From the NCBI GenBank assembly GCA_016793725.1, contig JAEUJP010000280.1:1-40698 (forward strand): a stretch of 40,698 nucleotides of DNA, given 5' to 3'. Both the position numbers and the translations under genes were made by a program. Below the pieces are notes generated by a model that was not told the origin of the DNA, ran no database searches, and worked only from the letters and a program-made list of their open reading frames with translations. The DNA comes from Myxococcaceae bacterium (GTDB lineage Bacteria > Myxococcota > Myxococcia > Myxococcales > Myxococcaceae). Shown one piece after another: positions 32,624-40,698 of the stretch (within the stretch, counting starts at the first letter, position 1; each line of letters begins with the position of its first letter).

Positions 32624-35617
32624 TCAGCCGCAGTAGCCGCTTGCCTGGCACGTGAACCCGGCCGAGCAGCCGGTCGCCTGGCAGCGCGGCACGCACACGC
32701 CCTGCTGCGCCATGCCCGAGCTCGCTCCGTTGATGCACACGTAGTCGGGGCGGCACGTCGACTGGCCTGCGCCGACCGCGGTGCAGCGCGCGAGGCACGT
32801 GAACTGCGACGTGCAGTAGCCGGGGTTGAAGAGGTCGCCGCACTGGGTGTCGGTGAGCAGGCAGCTCGCCGAGCAGTAGCCGCCGCCGGGCCACGTGGTG
32901 CGGCACGTCGCGGTCTCGAGCAGCACGCCCGCAGTGCACTGCCCTGCGTTGCTGCACGGCGCGCCCGTCGGCCGAATCTGGTCGACGCACGCCTGGGCCG
33001 TGCTGCACTGCTGGTACGGGCCGCACGCGCCGCACGTCTGGCCGTTCTTGCCGCACGCGCCGTTCGTGTTGCCGGTGACACAGGTGCCGTTGTCGCAGCA
33101 GCCCATCGGGCACGTCGCCGCCGAGCACGCCACCGGAGCGCCGAGCGTCGGGTACACCTGGAAGAACCCGCCATCGACGATGGAGTCGACGATGACGTTC
33201 ACCGTGCGCGACGCGCCGCTCGCGTTGTTCCACGTCAGCGTCTCGGGCAGGGCGCCTGACGCCGAGTTCACGCCGAGCACACACGTGCGGCTCGAGCACG
33301 CGGCGGGGTCGGCCGCCAGCGCGAGCGTCGCGTCGAAGCCCGACGGCGTCACCGTCACCGACACCGACTGGCCCGCCGGCACGTCGATGCTGAACGCAAC
33401 GTCGTTGTCGGCGCCGCTCGGGCAGCCGTTGATGGCGCCCGAGTAGTGCTCGCCGAACATCGCCGCGTTGAGCGAGACCACCTTGCCCGGCGTCAGCGGC
33501 CACGCGGCGCCGCACGACGTGCCGCCGCCGAGCTTCGCGAGCGTCTGGCCGAGCGCCGACGAGCCGGCCGCCCACACGGTGCGGCCGAGGCCGGTGAGGC
33601 GAGCTGCTGCCGTCGCGTTCGCGAGCTTGCGCCACTCGAACCCGTCGAAGCGGTAGAGCGCGGTCTCAGCGCCGGCGTACACCTCGTACGGCCCCGCGAC
33701 GTAGACCGACTCGAGCGTCGGCGCGCCCGGCACGACCCACTTCGTCCACCCCGTCGGCGTCTTCTGCAGCGTCACGCCGTTTTCGCCCGCGGCCCAGAGG
33801 TCGTTGCCGCTCGCGTGAACGGCGAGCAGCTTGTCGCTCACGCCGCTCGGCGACGCACTGAAGCCCAGCCCGTTCCACTCGAGAATGGCGCCGTTCGCGC
33901 CCACGGCCCAACCCGACGTCGGCGACGTCAAGAAGATGCCGTGCAGGTCGACCGAGACGTTCGTCGCGACGGTGCTCCAGAACGAGCCCGCCCAGCGCCA
34001 GGCCCTGCCGCCCGAGCCGACGGCGAACACGTTGATCACGTCGCTGCCGTGGAGCGCCAGCACGCGGCCGGCCGGCGTCAGCGGGTGTGAGGTGATGGTG
34101 GCTCCCTGCAGGCGCCACAGCTGGCCCGTGCTGTCCAACGAGGCGAGCCACACGTCGGAGCCCGCAGCGTCGACCCACAACCGCTCCCAGGAGCCGGGGC
34201 CGTTCTTCGTGACCTCGCGCCAGGTCGCGCCGTCGTAGCGAACGACGCGGTTGTACTCGACGGCCCAGAGGTCGTTCGCGCTCGCGAGGTAGACGTCGCG
34301 CAGACCCGCCGGCGCGGCCGAGGTCTGCCGCTCGCGCTGCGCGGGTGAGAGGCGCCACAGGCCGCCCGCGTACGTGAGCACCGAGCTCGGGCTGAACGCC
34401 CACACGGCCTCGGGGTTGATTGTGTGGTTCATGACCGTGGTGAAGCCGGTGCCCGCGGCGTACTGAGCAAAGAGCCCGTCGTGGCGAAACACCACCGCGC
34501 CCGGCCCGGCGGCGCGCACGTCTTCGAAGCCGCTCGTGTACTGCGGGTTCACCGGCACCGACTGCCACGCGCCGTTCACGCAGTGCAGCACCGTGCTCTG
34601 CGCGCCCACGACCCAGGCGTCGCCGGGGCCCGTGCCGGCGACCGCGTGGTACGTCACGTTCGGAGCGCTCGTCACCTTCGACCACGCCGCGCCGTCCCAC
34701 CGCGCGACGGTGCCGCTGCCGACCGCGTAGACCTCGTTTTCGGCGGCGGCCCACAGCGCGCTGAAGTTGCCCGAGAAGGTGAGCGTGAGGCGGCTCCAGG
34801 CGACGCCGTTCCACCGGTGAATCGCGTTCGTGCCGATGGCCCACGCCGACGTCGGCGACAGCGCGACCACGCCGTACAGCCCCGTGCCCTGCGATGAGCT
34901 GGGCACCTCGCGCCACCCGGTGCCGCTCCAGCGGTAGATGAGGCCGAGCTGCGTCGTCGCCCAGACGTCGTTCGGGCCGCTGCCGCCCAGCGCGGTGACG
35001 GCGCCGGCGGGCAGGTTGAACTGCTCCCAGCGCTGGCCGTCGAAGTGAAACGCCGTCGCCGAGTCTGCGCCGGCCCACACGTCGTTCGGGCCGCTCGCCC
35101 AGAAGGTGTTGATGCGCTGCGTGGGGAAGGGGCCCTCGAGGCACCAGCCGTCTTGCTGGCACCACGGGCCCGCCACCGTCGCCGTCGTCACGCCGCTGTC
35201 GTTCGCGCCGGCCGTGCCGCCGCCCGAGCCGAAGGTGCCGCCGCCCGAGCCCGAGAAGCCGGCGGTGCCGCCGCCCGAGCCGAACGTGCCGCCGCCGGCG
35301 TAGCCCTCGTAGCCCCCGCCAAAGCCGCTGCCGCTGCCGCCACCCCGGCCGCCGTACGGCCAGCACGCCGCGTCGCTGCAGTAGTAGCCCGCAGGGCACC
35401 CGCCGCCGCAGCTGTCGGTGATGCCGCCGCCAGCGCCGCTGATGGGCCGGCACGACGCGTCGCTGCAGTAGAAGCCCTCGGGGCAGCCGCCGCACGCGTT
35501 CGAAGACCCGCCGCCGGTGCCACTGCCTCCACCTTCGCCGCCGACGTCGACCTTCTGGTTGCAGGCGGCACCGCACACGAGCACCAGGCACAGCAGCAGC
35601 GACTTGCTCTTCGTCAT
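32624..35617 (-). CDS. Large surface lipoprotein: Gly linker, propeller repeats, PPC-like domain, Cys-rich tail
   Basis: 997 aa from ATG 35617 (MTKSKSLLL). Lipobox CGAAC at residue 18, then Gly-rich linkers with two Cys motifs (CGGCPEGFYCSDASC, CGGGCPAGYYCSDAAC) and a GGGTFGSGGG repeat. Residues about 140-650 carry many blades with the pattern GPNDVWA-x-G/W-x-G-x-x-W, i.e. a multi-blade propeller. A PPC-like beta domain (FGEHYSGAINGCPSGADNDVAF) follows, then a Cys-rich tail with about 30 Cys. Repeats of DNA in the Gly linker (35218-35290) are visible. It is the complete counterpart of the truncated protein at 1-2142. A surface adhesion or ligand-binding role is inferred. Confidence 0.85.
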   Translation of the reverse strand: MTKSKSLLLCLVLVCGAACNQKVDVGGEGGGSGTGGGSSNACGGCPEGFYCSDASCRPISGAGGGITDSCGGGCPAGYYCSDAACWPYGGRGGGSGSGFGGGYEGYAGGGTFGSGGGTAGFSGSGGGTFGSGGGTAGANDSGVTTATVAGPWCQQDGWCLEGPFPTQRINTFWASGPNDVWAGADSATAFHFDGQRWEQFNLPAGAVTALGGSGPNDVWATTQLGLIYRWSGTGWREVPSSSQGTGLYGVVALSPTSAWAIGTNAIHRWNGVAWSRLTLTFSGNFSALWAAAENEVYAVGSGTVARWDGAAWSKVTSAPNVTYHAVAGTGPGDAWVVGAQSTVLHCVNGAWQSVPVNPQYTSGFEDVRAAGPGAVVFRHDGLFAQYAAGTGFTTVMNHTINPEAVWAFSPSSVLTYAGGLWRLSPAQRERQTSAAPAGLRDVYLASANDLWAVEYNRVVRYDGATWREVTKNGPGSWERLWVDAAGSDVWLASLDSTGQLWRLQGATITSHPLTPAGRVLALHGSDVINVFAVGSGGRAWRWAGSFWSTVATNVSVDLHGIFLTSPTSGWAVGANGAILEWNGLGFSASPSGVSDKLLAVHASGNDLWAAGENGVTLQKTPTGWTKWVVPGAPTLESVYVAGPYEVYAGAETALYRFDGFEWRKLANATAAARLTGLGRTVWAAGSSALGQTLAKLGGGTSCGAAWPLTPGKVVSLNAAMFGEHYSGAINGCPSGADNDVAFSIDVPAGQSVSVTVTPSGFDATLALAADPAACSSRTCVLGVNSASGALPETLTWNNASGASRTVNVIVDSIVDGGFFQVYPTLGAPVACSAATCPMGCCDNGTCVTGNTNGACGKNGQTCGACGPYQQCSTAQACVDQIRPTGAPCSNAGQCTAGVLLETATCRTTWPGGGYCSASCLLTDTQCGDLFNPGYCTSQFTCLARCTAVGAGQSTCRPDYVCINGASSGMAQQGVCVPRCQATGCSAGFTCQASGYCG

Positions 35618-35697
35618 CACGAGTTCACGGCCTCCCGAAGAGCCGTATTGGGACCTGGTGCTGGAACCCATTTCCCCACCTCGACGCGCAAAAAAGA

Positions 35698-36393
35698 TTA
35701 CGGCGGCAATGCGGCGTCGATGGTCGCTCCGAGCAGCGACTTCGGGTACTTGTGGTGAAAGGCGGCGGCGCGCTCCCGAGCGGCCGACAGGTTTTTCTGC
35801 GCGACGAGGGCCTGCACGGCGAGGCTCTCGCGCTCTTCGGCGAGCCGGCCTCTGGGGAATTGTTTCGAGTGGCGATCTGCGGCGTCGAGCGCGGCGGCGC
35901 CGTCGCCCTTCATCAGCGCGGCGCGCGCGGCGTCGAGCAGCTCGCGCTCGCGGGCGAGCAGGGTGTCGGCGGCGGGGCGCTTCGGCGCGGGCTCGGGCTC
36001 GGGCACCGGCTCGGGCTCAGGCGGCGGAGCGGGAGCGGCCGGCACCTCGACGACCTTCTCGACGGTGCGCACCTTCTCGACGACCACCGGCTCGGGGGCG
36101 AGCACCGTGCGGCCCAACATCGTGCCGCCCGCGAGGCCGGCGGCGACCGAGCCCGCGGCGATGACGACGACGAGCTTCGTGGCGACGCCCGCGCCGGCGG
36201 CCGACGCACCCGCGCCGCTCGTCGAAGCGGCGGCAGCCGACGCGCTCGCGCCGACGACGGCGCCGGCCGCGATGGATGCAGCGAGCTTCCCGAACACGCG
36301 CTCTTGCGCTCCCTCTGGAGGCTCGGGCGCCTCGACCTTCGAGAGCACCGCGCGCGCGTGCGGCGGCAGGTCTGGCAACGTGGGGTCGCTCAT
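35698..36393 (-). CDS. Anti-sigma-like membrane protein with TPR-like tail
   Basis: 231 aa, overlapping the ECF sigma gene by 4 bp (ATGA). No zinc ligands are seen. A hydrophobic segment (about residues 72-92, VATKLVVVIAAGSVAAGLAGG) is followed by a Pro/Glu-rich linker and a helical C-terminal segment (LDAARAALMKGDGAAALDAADRH, then AVQALVAQKNLSAARERAAAFH) that looks like TPR repeats. This arrangement is common for putative anti-sigma factors beside ECF genes in Myxococcota. Sigma inhibition is inferred from position. Confidence 0.78.
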   Translation of the reverse strand: MSDPTLPDLPPHARAVLSKVEAPEPPEGAQERVFGKLAASIAAGAVVGASASAAAASTSGAGASAAGAGVATKLVVVIAAGSVAAGLAGGTMLGRTVLAPEPVVVEKVRTVEKVVEVPAAPAPPPEPEPVPEPEPAPKRPAADTLLARERELLDAARAALMKGDGAAALDAADRHSKQFPRGRLAEERESLAVQALVAQKNLSAARERAAAFHHKYPKSLLGATIDAALPP

Positions 36394-36935
36394 CGTGCGC
36401 CCTCCTGGGTTCGGTGTGGCTCGACGACGCGCTCGAACACCTGCCGCGCGGCGCGCAGGCGCGTGTACGCGGTCGGCACCGGTGTGCCCATCGCCTCGGC
36501 GATGGCCGGCACCGGCTGCTCTTCGAGCTCGTGCATCACGAACACGGCGCGCGCGTCATCGGGCATCTGTGAGAGCGCGAGCGTCAGCAGGCGCTGCGCG
36601 TCGAGCCGGTCGGTGACGGGGTTGGCTTCGGCGGCGGGCTCGTGCTTCGGGTGGTCGGCCTCGGGCACCTCGACGGTGTGGCGCTTGAGCGCGCGGTGGT
36701 CGGCGGCGACGCGGCAGGCGATGCCGAAGAGCCACGGCCGCAAGGGGCGCGACGGGTCGTACGTCGACCAGCGCCGGTGGGCGGTGAGAAAGACGTCGTG
36801 CACGAGGTCCTCCACGAAAGACGGCGGGGCGAGGCGAGACACGAATCGCCACACCGGCTTGAACTCGCCGCGGTACGCCGCCTCGAAGCTGGCCTGCATC
36901 TGAACCGGGTGTTGGGCCGACGGGGGCGAACCCAT
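36390..36935 (-). CDS. ECF RNA polymerase sigma factor
   Basis: 181 aa from ATG 36935; ATG 36899 (MQASFEAAYRG) is another possibility. Sigma2: FEAAYRGEFKPVWRFVSRL, EDLVHDVFLTAHRRW, LRPWLFGIACRVAADH. Sigma4: LSQMPDDARAVFVMHELEEQPVPAIAEAMGTPVPTAYTRLRAARQ (helix-turn-helix). The start lies immediately after the TAA of the upstream gene (TAAATG), and the 3' end overlaps the anti-sigma gene, so the three genes form one operon. Target promoters are unknown. Confidence 0.92.
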   Translation of the reverse strand: MGSPPSAQHPVQMQASFEAAYRGEFKPVWRFVSRLAPPSFVEDLVHDVFLTAHRRWSTYDPSRPLRPWLFGIACRVAADHRALKRHTVEVPEADHPKHEPAAEANPVTDRLDAQRLLTLALSQMPDDARAVFVMHELEEQPVPAIAEAMGTPVPTAYTRLRAARQVFERVVEPHRTQEGAR

Positions 36936-37790
36936 TTACCCGCCCGAGGTGAGCAGCAGCGCGAGGCCCAGGGTGCCCATGACGGGGGGCATCTCCCACA
37001 CGGTGACGCCGCGGTAGAGCACGGTGGTGCGGGCGAGGTGGGCGGCGAGGTCGAAGAAGGCGCGCGCGATGAACAGCTTCGAGAACTGCCAGTCGGCGGC
37101 GAGGCGGGTGCCGGCGGTGGCGAGCACGAGCACCGTGCCGACGTCGGGGCCTTGAACGCGCAGGCCGCCGAGCGTGAACAGCAGGCACGCGCGGGCGAGG
37201 CTCACCGCGAGGCAGCCGGCGCCTTCGGCGGCGAGCGCCTGGGTGGTGACGCGCGCGGCCTCGAGCTGAACGCCGACGGGCAGCTCGACGCGGCCGCCGA
37301 CGTCGGCCTGAAAGAGCCCGTAGCGCAGACCGGCGAGCGCCGAGAGCCCGCCGGTGACCTGCGGGCCCGTGCCGGCGGCGCCGAGCAGCCCGGCCCCGGC
37401 GTGGAAGGTGAGCGGCGTGGGCGGTGGCGGCTTCGGCGCTGGAGGTGCAGCCGGCAGAGGCTCGGGCGGCGGCGAGACGAGGCCGGCGCGCGGGTCGATG
37501 GCGATGGCGACGGCGAGGTGCAGCGCCTTGAAGAGCTCGGTGCAGTCGGTGGTCGGCGAGGCGAGCTCGCGGCGGCCGCGCTTGCCGACGATGCGGGCCG
37601 AGAGCGCCTGGCCGCTCGAGGTGATGACGACCTCGATGACGTCGTCGCCGCCTTCCGTGAAGGGCTCGTAGCCGAGGCGCTCGCGCACGGCGGCGGCGAG
37701 CGCGGCCTTGTCGGGGCAGCTCGTGCCGGCGGCGCGGTAGTCGAGGCGCACCGGCGCGGCGGCGAGCAAGATGGCGGTGAGCGCGAGCAC
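36936..37790 (-). CDS. Exported protein, first gene of the ECF operon
   Basis: 284 aa from GTG 37790. N-terminal signal (LALTAILLAAA). Residues about 15-95 have a conserved-looking motif (VRLDYRAAGTSCPDKAALAAAV, with RLGYEPF following), seen in other exported proteins encoded beside myxobacterial sigma factors. A Pro-rich linker leads to a C-terminal barrel-like beta region (FHAGAGLLGAAG, FQADVGGRVELPVGVQLEAARV, WQFSKLFIARAFFDLAAHL). It probably sits in the envelope, and signal input to the sigma/anti-sigma pair is inferred from the operon. Confidence 0.78.
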   Translation of the reverse strand: MLALTAILLAAAPVRLDYRAAGTSCPDKAALAAAVRERLGYEPFTEGGDDVIEVVITSSGQALSARIVGKRGRRELASPTTDCTELFKALHLAVAIAIDPRAGLVSPPPEPLPAAPPAPKPPPPTPLTFHAGAGLLGAAGTGPQVTGGLSALAGLRYGLFQADVGGRVELPVGVQLEAARVTTQALAAEGAGCLAVSLARACLLFTLGGLRVQGPDVGTVLVLATAGTRLAADWQFSKLFIARAFFDLAAHLARTTVLYRGVTVWEMPPVMGTLGLALLLTSGG

Positions 37791-37810
37791 GCGGGTGGGC
37801 CCCGCCCACT

Positions 37811-37845
37811 ACCGGGAGCTGATGTCGTAGCGCAACGTTCCCGGT
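37811..37845. promoter_or_regulatory. Inverted repeat upstream of the ECF operon
   Basis: ACCGGGA (37811-37817) and TCCCGGT (37839-37845) are exact arms 21 bp apart. On the minus strand the arm reads GGGAACGTT, close to the -35 GGAAC of many ECF promoters. It lies 21 bp upstream of the start at 37790, so it could be the autoregulated promoter. A -10 match is not convincing. Confidence 0.45.
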
Positions 37846-37877
37846 GAAACGCGGCATGACGCGCGCGCGAGCGGAGC

Positions 37878-39815
37878 TCAGTGGCAGATGCCGAACCGGC
37901 ACGTCACGCCGGCGTCGCAGTCGCTCTGCGTGCGGCAGGCGTGGCCCATCGTGCAGCCGGGGCACGACGGCCCGCCACAGTCGATGTCGGTCTCGGCGCC
38001 GTTCTGCCGGCCGTCGGTGCATGACGAGACGCCACACACGCGCGGGGTCTCGGCGCCGCAGGTGGTGCCGGCCGGGCACACGCCGCAGCCGCGAATGCGG
38101 TCGATGTACTTCGGCGACTTGAGGAAGTTCTTGAGCACCGTCTTCGCGTCGAAGTTGTTGGCGAACAGCTCGGTGACGAGCGGGTCGATGTCGGCGTCGG
38201 CCACGATCGGCACGTTGCCCAACATCGCAAACTGTTGCTCGGGGGTGAGCACCGGCGAGCCGTACGTGCCGGGTTGAAACTGCATGACGTACCAGTACAA
38301 GCGCTTCATGTAGCAGGTCGCGGCCTGGCCGCTGTTCTGGGCCAGCTGGCCGTACTCCAGATACGTCGACGCGGGCCCGAGGTTCAGGAAGCTCGCCTCG
38401 ATGGTCTTTGGGACTCCGCCGTCGGGCAACGCGAGGAGCTCTTGCATCTGCATGAAGGGCCGGTCGGCGACGGGGCTGACGACGTAGGGGGCAATCTGCG
38501 ACGACCCGCCATCGGGAACCGTCGCAGCGTTGAAGCCGATCTCGTCGAAGCCCGCGAACAGCCACGCGTGACGGTTGAGCGTCGCGTGACACGCCTGGCA
38601 CTCGCCCTCGAAGCTCACGTGCGCGGTCGACGTCGATGTGCCGCCGTCTCGCAGCTTGCGCGGCGAGGTGAAACGAATGCCGCCGTCGACCGGTGGTGCA
38701 TAGGGAACCGCACCTGCGACGCCGTAGGGCTCGTGCGCGCAGCCGAAAATTTCGGTGACGCGGCGCGCACGGCGGAGCCCCATCGGGCTGGCGTGCACCG
38801 CGTTGAACCCCGGGCTCGTGAAGATGTTCGCCTGGTGGAACTCGGCGATGCCGCCGCCCATGTTGGTGCTGGGGGTGCTACCCGGCCCCGCGCCGGTGAA
38901 GCAGTTGCCGTCGGTGAACACGCCTGAGACGGGGTTGTAGGTGGGGCAGTTGTTCGTGGTGCTCGCGAACGTCGTCCGAATGTCACGACCCTGGGCGAAG
39001 GTGCGCGCGACCAGCGCTGGTGCGCTCTCGAGGTTGAGAGACCGCTGGTTGGCCGCAATCGCGGGCAGGTCCCTCCACGTTGCGGTGAGGTTTCGCGCGA
39101 AGGCGCGGCCCGCGTCGGCGATTCCCCCGTCGACGAGCGGAATCTGCAGGGTGGCCTGAAAGTAGTTGAACGCCCAGCGGGTCAGCAGCGGCGGGTTGTC
39201 GAGCAGGTTGTTCACCACCTCGTCGTAGGCGGCGATGACGGGCGCCGGGCCCCCGTCGGGCACTGCCTGCAGGGCTTCGCGCACCCGCCGCTCGTGCTCG
39301 TAACCCCCGTCGAACTGAAAAAAAGCAGGAGCGAGCCCGCACACGGGTGGGTACTGCGGCGGCGAGACGTTGGCCTGCACCGAGAAGCCGACGCACAGGG
39401 CCCGCACCGCCAGTACGTACGGGTTGGTCTCGAGATCGCAGCCTGCATCGGGTCGGCAGTACACCTCCGACGAAGCCGGCGGCCCGGCATCGACGCCCGC
39501 ATCGACGCCGGCATCCACCCCTGCGTCGAGCTCCATGCCTCCCGCCGTCGAGCCGCCGCCCTGGCCGCCGGCGGCGCTCATCCCTCCGGCGGTGCCTCCC
39601 GCGCCGCTCATCCCTCCACCGTTTCCTCCGGCGACCGCCGCCCCTCCGCCTGCGGTGGCAGCGCCGCCCGCGCTGCCGCCCGAGCACTCGCTGCAGTCGG
39701 CGCCGGCCTGCGGAGGCGAGCAGAAGTCGCGGCAGTACGCCTCGCGGTAGCCGTCGACGTCGGGCTGACAGGCGACGAACAGCAGCACGAGGGTGAACGC
39801 GCGCGAGGGGCTCAT
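37878..39815 (-). CDS. Cys-rich lipoprotein with CxxCH heme motif (DUF1592/1588/1585-like)
   Basis: 645 aa from ATG 39815, which overlaps the upstream gene by 4 bp. Lipobox FVACQ at residue 15, a Gly-rich linker, then four DAGV repeats. The core resembles the planctomycete/myxobacterial proteins with DUF1592, DUF1588 and DUF1585 modules: GYEHERRVREAL, FTSPGFNAVHASPMGLRRARRV, the heme c motif CQACH in ECQACHATLNRHAWLFAGFDEIG, and FLKSPKYIDRI. The C-terminal Cys-rich motif (NGAETDIDCGG, with DCDAGVTC later) is shared with the partial gene upstream in the operon. An exported cytochrome or surface electron-carrier role is plausible but unproven. Confidence 0.78.
   Translation of the reverse strand: MSPSRAFTLVLLFVACQPDVDGYREAYCRDFCSPPQAGADCSECSGGSAGGAATAGGGAAVAGGNGGGMSGAGGTAGGMSAAGGQGGGSTAGGMELDAGVDAGVDAGVDAGPPASSEVYCRPDAGCDLETNPYVLAVRALCVGFSVQANVSPPQYPPVCGLAPAFFQFDGGYEHERRVREALQAVPDGGPAPVIAAYDEVVNNLLDNPPLLTRWAFNYFQATLQIPLVDGGIADAGRAFARNLTATWRDLPAIAANQRSLNLESAPALVARTFAQGRDIRTTFASTTNNCPTYNPVSGVFTDGNCFTGAGPGSTPSTNMGGGIAEFHQANIFTSPGFNAVHASPMGLRRARRVTEIFGCAHEPYGVAGAVPYAPPVDGGIRFTSPRKLRDGGTSTSTAHVSFEGECQACHATLNRHAWLFAGFDEIGFNAATVPDGGSSQIAPYVVSPVADRPFMQMQELLALPDGGVPKTIEASFLNLGPASTYLEYGQLAQNSGQAATCYMKRLYWYVMQFQPGTYGSPVLTPEQQFAMLGNVPIVADADIDPLVTELFANNFDAKTVLKNFLKSPKYIDRIRGCGVCPAGTTCGAETPRVCGVSSCTDGRQNGAETDIDCGGPSCPGCTMGHACRTQSDCDAGVTCRFGICH
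39487..39528 (-). repeat. 12-bp tandem repeat encoding DAGV units
   Basis: About three and a half copies of a 12-bp unit (variants of GGCGTCGATGCG read on the minus strand) encode the repeated Asp-Ala-Gly-Val linker of the lipoprotein. Copy number may vary between strains. Confidence 0.6.
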
Positions 39816-40546
39816 GGTGCTCCCGAGTCGAACAGCCGCCACAACAGGCCGCTGAGAATCAGTACGCCGCCGCCGACGGCGAGCGAGAGCGCGAGGGTCG
39901 CCTGCAGCGAAGCGTCGCCCGCGATGGCGTCGGCGGCATCGGGCCCCAAGCCAATCATCGGCGTACCGATGCGCGCGCGCGTGCCCGACGAGACGAAGAA
40001 CAGCGCCGCGCCGCCGCCCGCCGTCGCGGCCCCTGCCGCCACCAGCACCCACGGCGCCCAGTCGCGCACGGCGATGCGCGGCCCGTACCGAGCGTCGAGC
40101 TCCGAGCCGGCGTCGCCCGCGACCACCGACAGCTGATCGACGAGCGCGTCGACCGTGGGCGACCGAACGGCACGCGTGAAGACCGCGCGCCCGGTGGCAC
40201 CGTCGACGATGCGCAGGTTGAGCTGGTACGTCGTCTCGAGCCGCGCGCACTCACCGACGATGATCGCCTTCGCGCCGAGCGCGCCAGCCAGCTCGGCGAG
40301 GCACGAGCTCGAGTCGCCGTCGCACCCGAGCAGCTGCCGTTGCCGGTCGAGGCCGATCAGCGCCGCCATGTTCTTCATCGTCGTCACCGAGCCCTTCGTG
40401 TGCTCGGCGAGCCGCTGCGCGAAGTGCTCGTTCAAGAACGACACGGTCTCGGGCTTCAGGTCGCCGATGGTCGTGAAGTCGGTCGCGGCGACGTTGAACG
40501 GCGCCTCTGCCGCGAGCAGCAGGCCGAGGGCGAGCGTGAGCATCAT
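39812..40546 (-). CDS. Exported protein with CsgG/FlgO-like domain and C-terminal membrane helices
   Basis: 244 aa from ATG 40546; ATG 40543 is one codon later. Signal peptide near the start (LTLALGLLLAAEA). The periplasmic domain (about residues 20-140) starts FNVAATDFTTIGDLK and includes MAALIGLDRQRQLLGC, then SSSCLAELAGALGAKAIIVGE and YQLNLRIVDGATGRAVF, the pattern of myxobacterial proteins related to FlgO/CsgG-type lipoproteins. Two hydrophobic segments follow (WVLVAAGAATAGGGAALFFV and TLALSLAVGGGVLILSGLLW). It overlaps its neighbours at both ends by ATGA, so it is part of a translationally coupled operon. Confidence 0.8.
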   Translation of the reverse strand: MMLTLALGLLLAAEAPFNVAATDFTTIGDLKPETVSFLNEHFAQRLAEHTKGSVTTMKNMAALIGLDRQRQLLGCDGDSSSCLAELAGALGAKAIIVGECARLETTYQLNLRIVDGATGRAVFTRAVRSPTVDALVDQLSVVAGDAGSELDARYGPRIAVRDWAPWVLVAAGAATAGGGAALFFVSSGTRARIGTPMIGLGPDAADAIAGDASLQATLALSLAVGGGVLILSGLLWRLFDSGAP

Positions 40547-40698
40547 CGGCACACCCCCAGCGTGCACGTGCCCGAGGTGCAGTCGGCGCCAACGGCGCAC
40601 GCGCGGTGGAGCCCACACTTCGTCGGGCAGCTGCCCCCGCAGTCGATGTCGCTCTCGGTGCCGTCTTCGATGCCGTTCGAGCACGAACTCGGGCCGCA
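40543..40698 (-). CDS. C-terminal end of a Cys-rich exported protein (5' end outside window)
   Basis: 51 residues plus TGA, open to the window edge. The segment reads CSNGIEDGTESDIDCGG, followed by CPTKCGLHRACAVGADC and a closing TLGVCR. It is the same Cys-rich module that ends the lipoprotein at 37878-39815. The stop overlaps the next start (ATGA). Confidence 0.7.
   Translation of the reverse strand, partial: CGPSSCSNGIEDGTESDIDCGGSCPTKCGLHRACAVGADCTSGTCTLGVCR

Noticed and set aside
36556..38601. 681-codon minus-strand open frame across three real genes
   Set aside because: Composition is Arg/Pro/Ala-rich and it overlaps three well-supported genes in another frame.

Overview
The window is high-GC DNA from a member of the Myxococcota (Deltaproteobacteria-type). 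Evidence: a protein ending in a MYXO-CTERM-like tail (GCGC, hydrophobic helix, RRRR), many Cys-rich lipoproteins with Gly/Ser/Thr linkers, a kinase-like membrane protein, two ECF sigma operons with atypical anti-sigma partners, and many secreted TPR, protease and beta-propeller proteins. No rRNA, tRNA, CRISPR array, integrase or transposase was seen, and no gene-free stretch exceeds 300 bp.

Layout. 1-4136: the end of a Cys-rich propeller-like lipoprotein gene, coupled to a transmembrane pseudokinase. 4189-8430: a TPR/HExxH protein diverging from a phosphotransferase-HopA1 gene pair, then a Ni/Co-transporter-like gene. 8520-12708: a lipoprotein, a TPR/transglutaminase-like protein and a C39 plus zinc-peptidase fusion. 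12718-16370: a small lipoprotein, an isolated atpA, a secreted CX12C-repeat protein and two small exported proteins. 16372-19312 (minus): a TPR lipoprotein, a DUF1697 protein and an RDD-TPR membrane protein. 19350-21054: ECF sigma, anti-sigma and an exported protein with a non-standard start. 21064-27657: a membrane protein, a beta-barrel, a lipoprotein gene interrupted by TGA, a CehA/McbA-type hydrolase with a coupled exported protein, and a lipoprotein. 27662-35617: a trypsin-like lipoprotein protease, a Gly-rich lipoprotein, a metallopeptidase gene interrupted by TAG, a membrane protein and a 997-aa propeller lipoprotein. 35698-37790 (minus): exported protein, ECF sigma and anti-sigma-like operon. 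37878-40698 (minus): three overlapping genes for cell-envelope proteins.

The most interesting locus is 5787-7729. An APH-fold kinase gene overlaps a HopA1-family gene by 4 bp. These are the two families that together dehydrate Ser/Thr in thioviridamide-type and class V lanthipeptide biosynthesis. A zinc-peptidase-like gene diverges from them and no precursor peptide is evident, so this may be an undescribed peptide- or protein-modifying system. Other notable points are two exported-protein genes cut by different in-frame stops, a kinase lacking its catalytic residues, a two-protease fusion, a repeat protein with five CX12C units, an F1 alpha subunit gene without its partners, a palindromic insertion inside a reading frame, and a recurrent -10-like hexamer just upstream of start codons that suggests leaderless transcripts.
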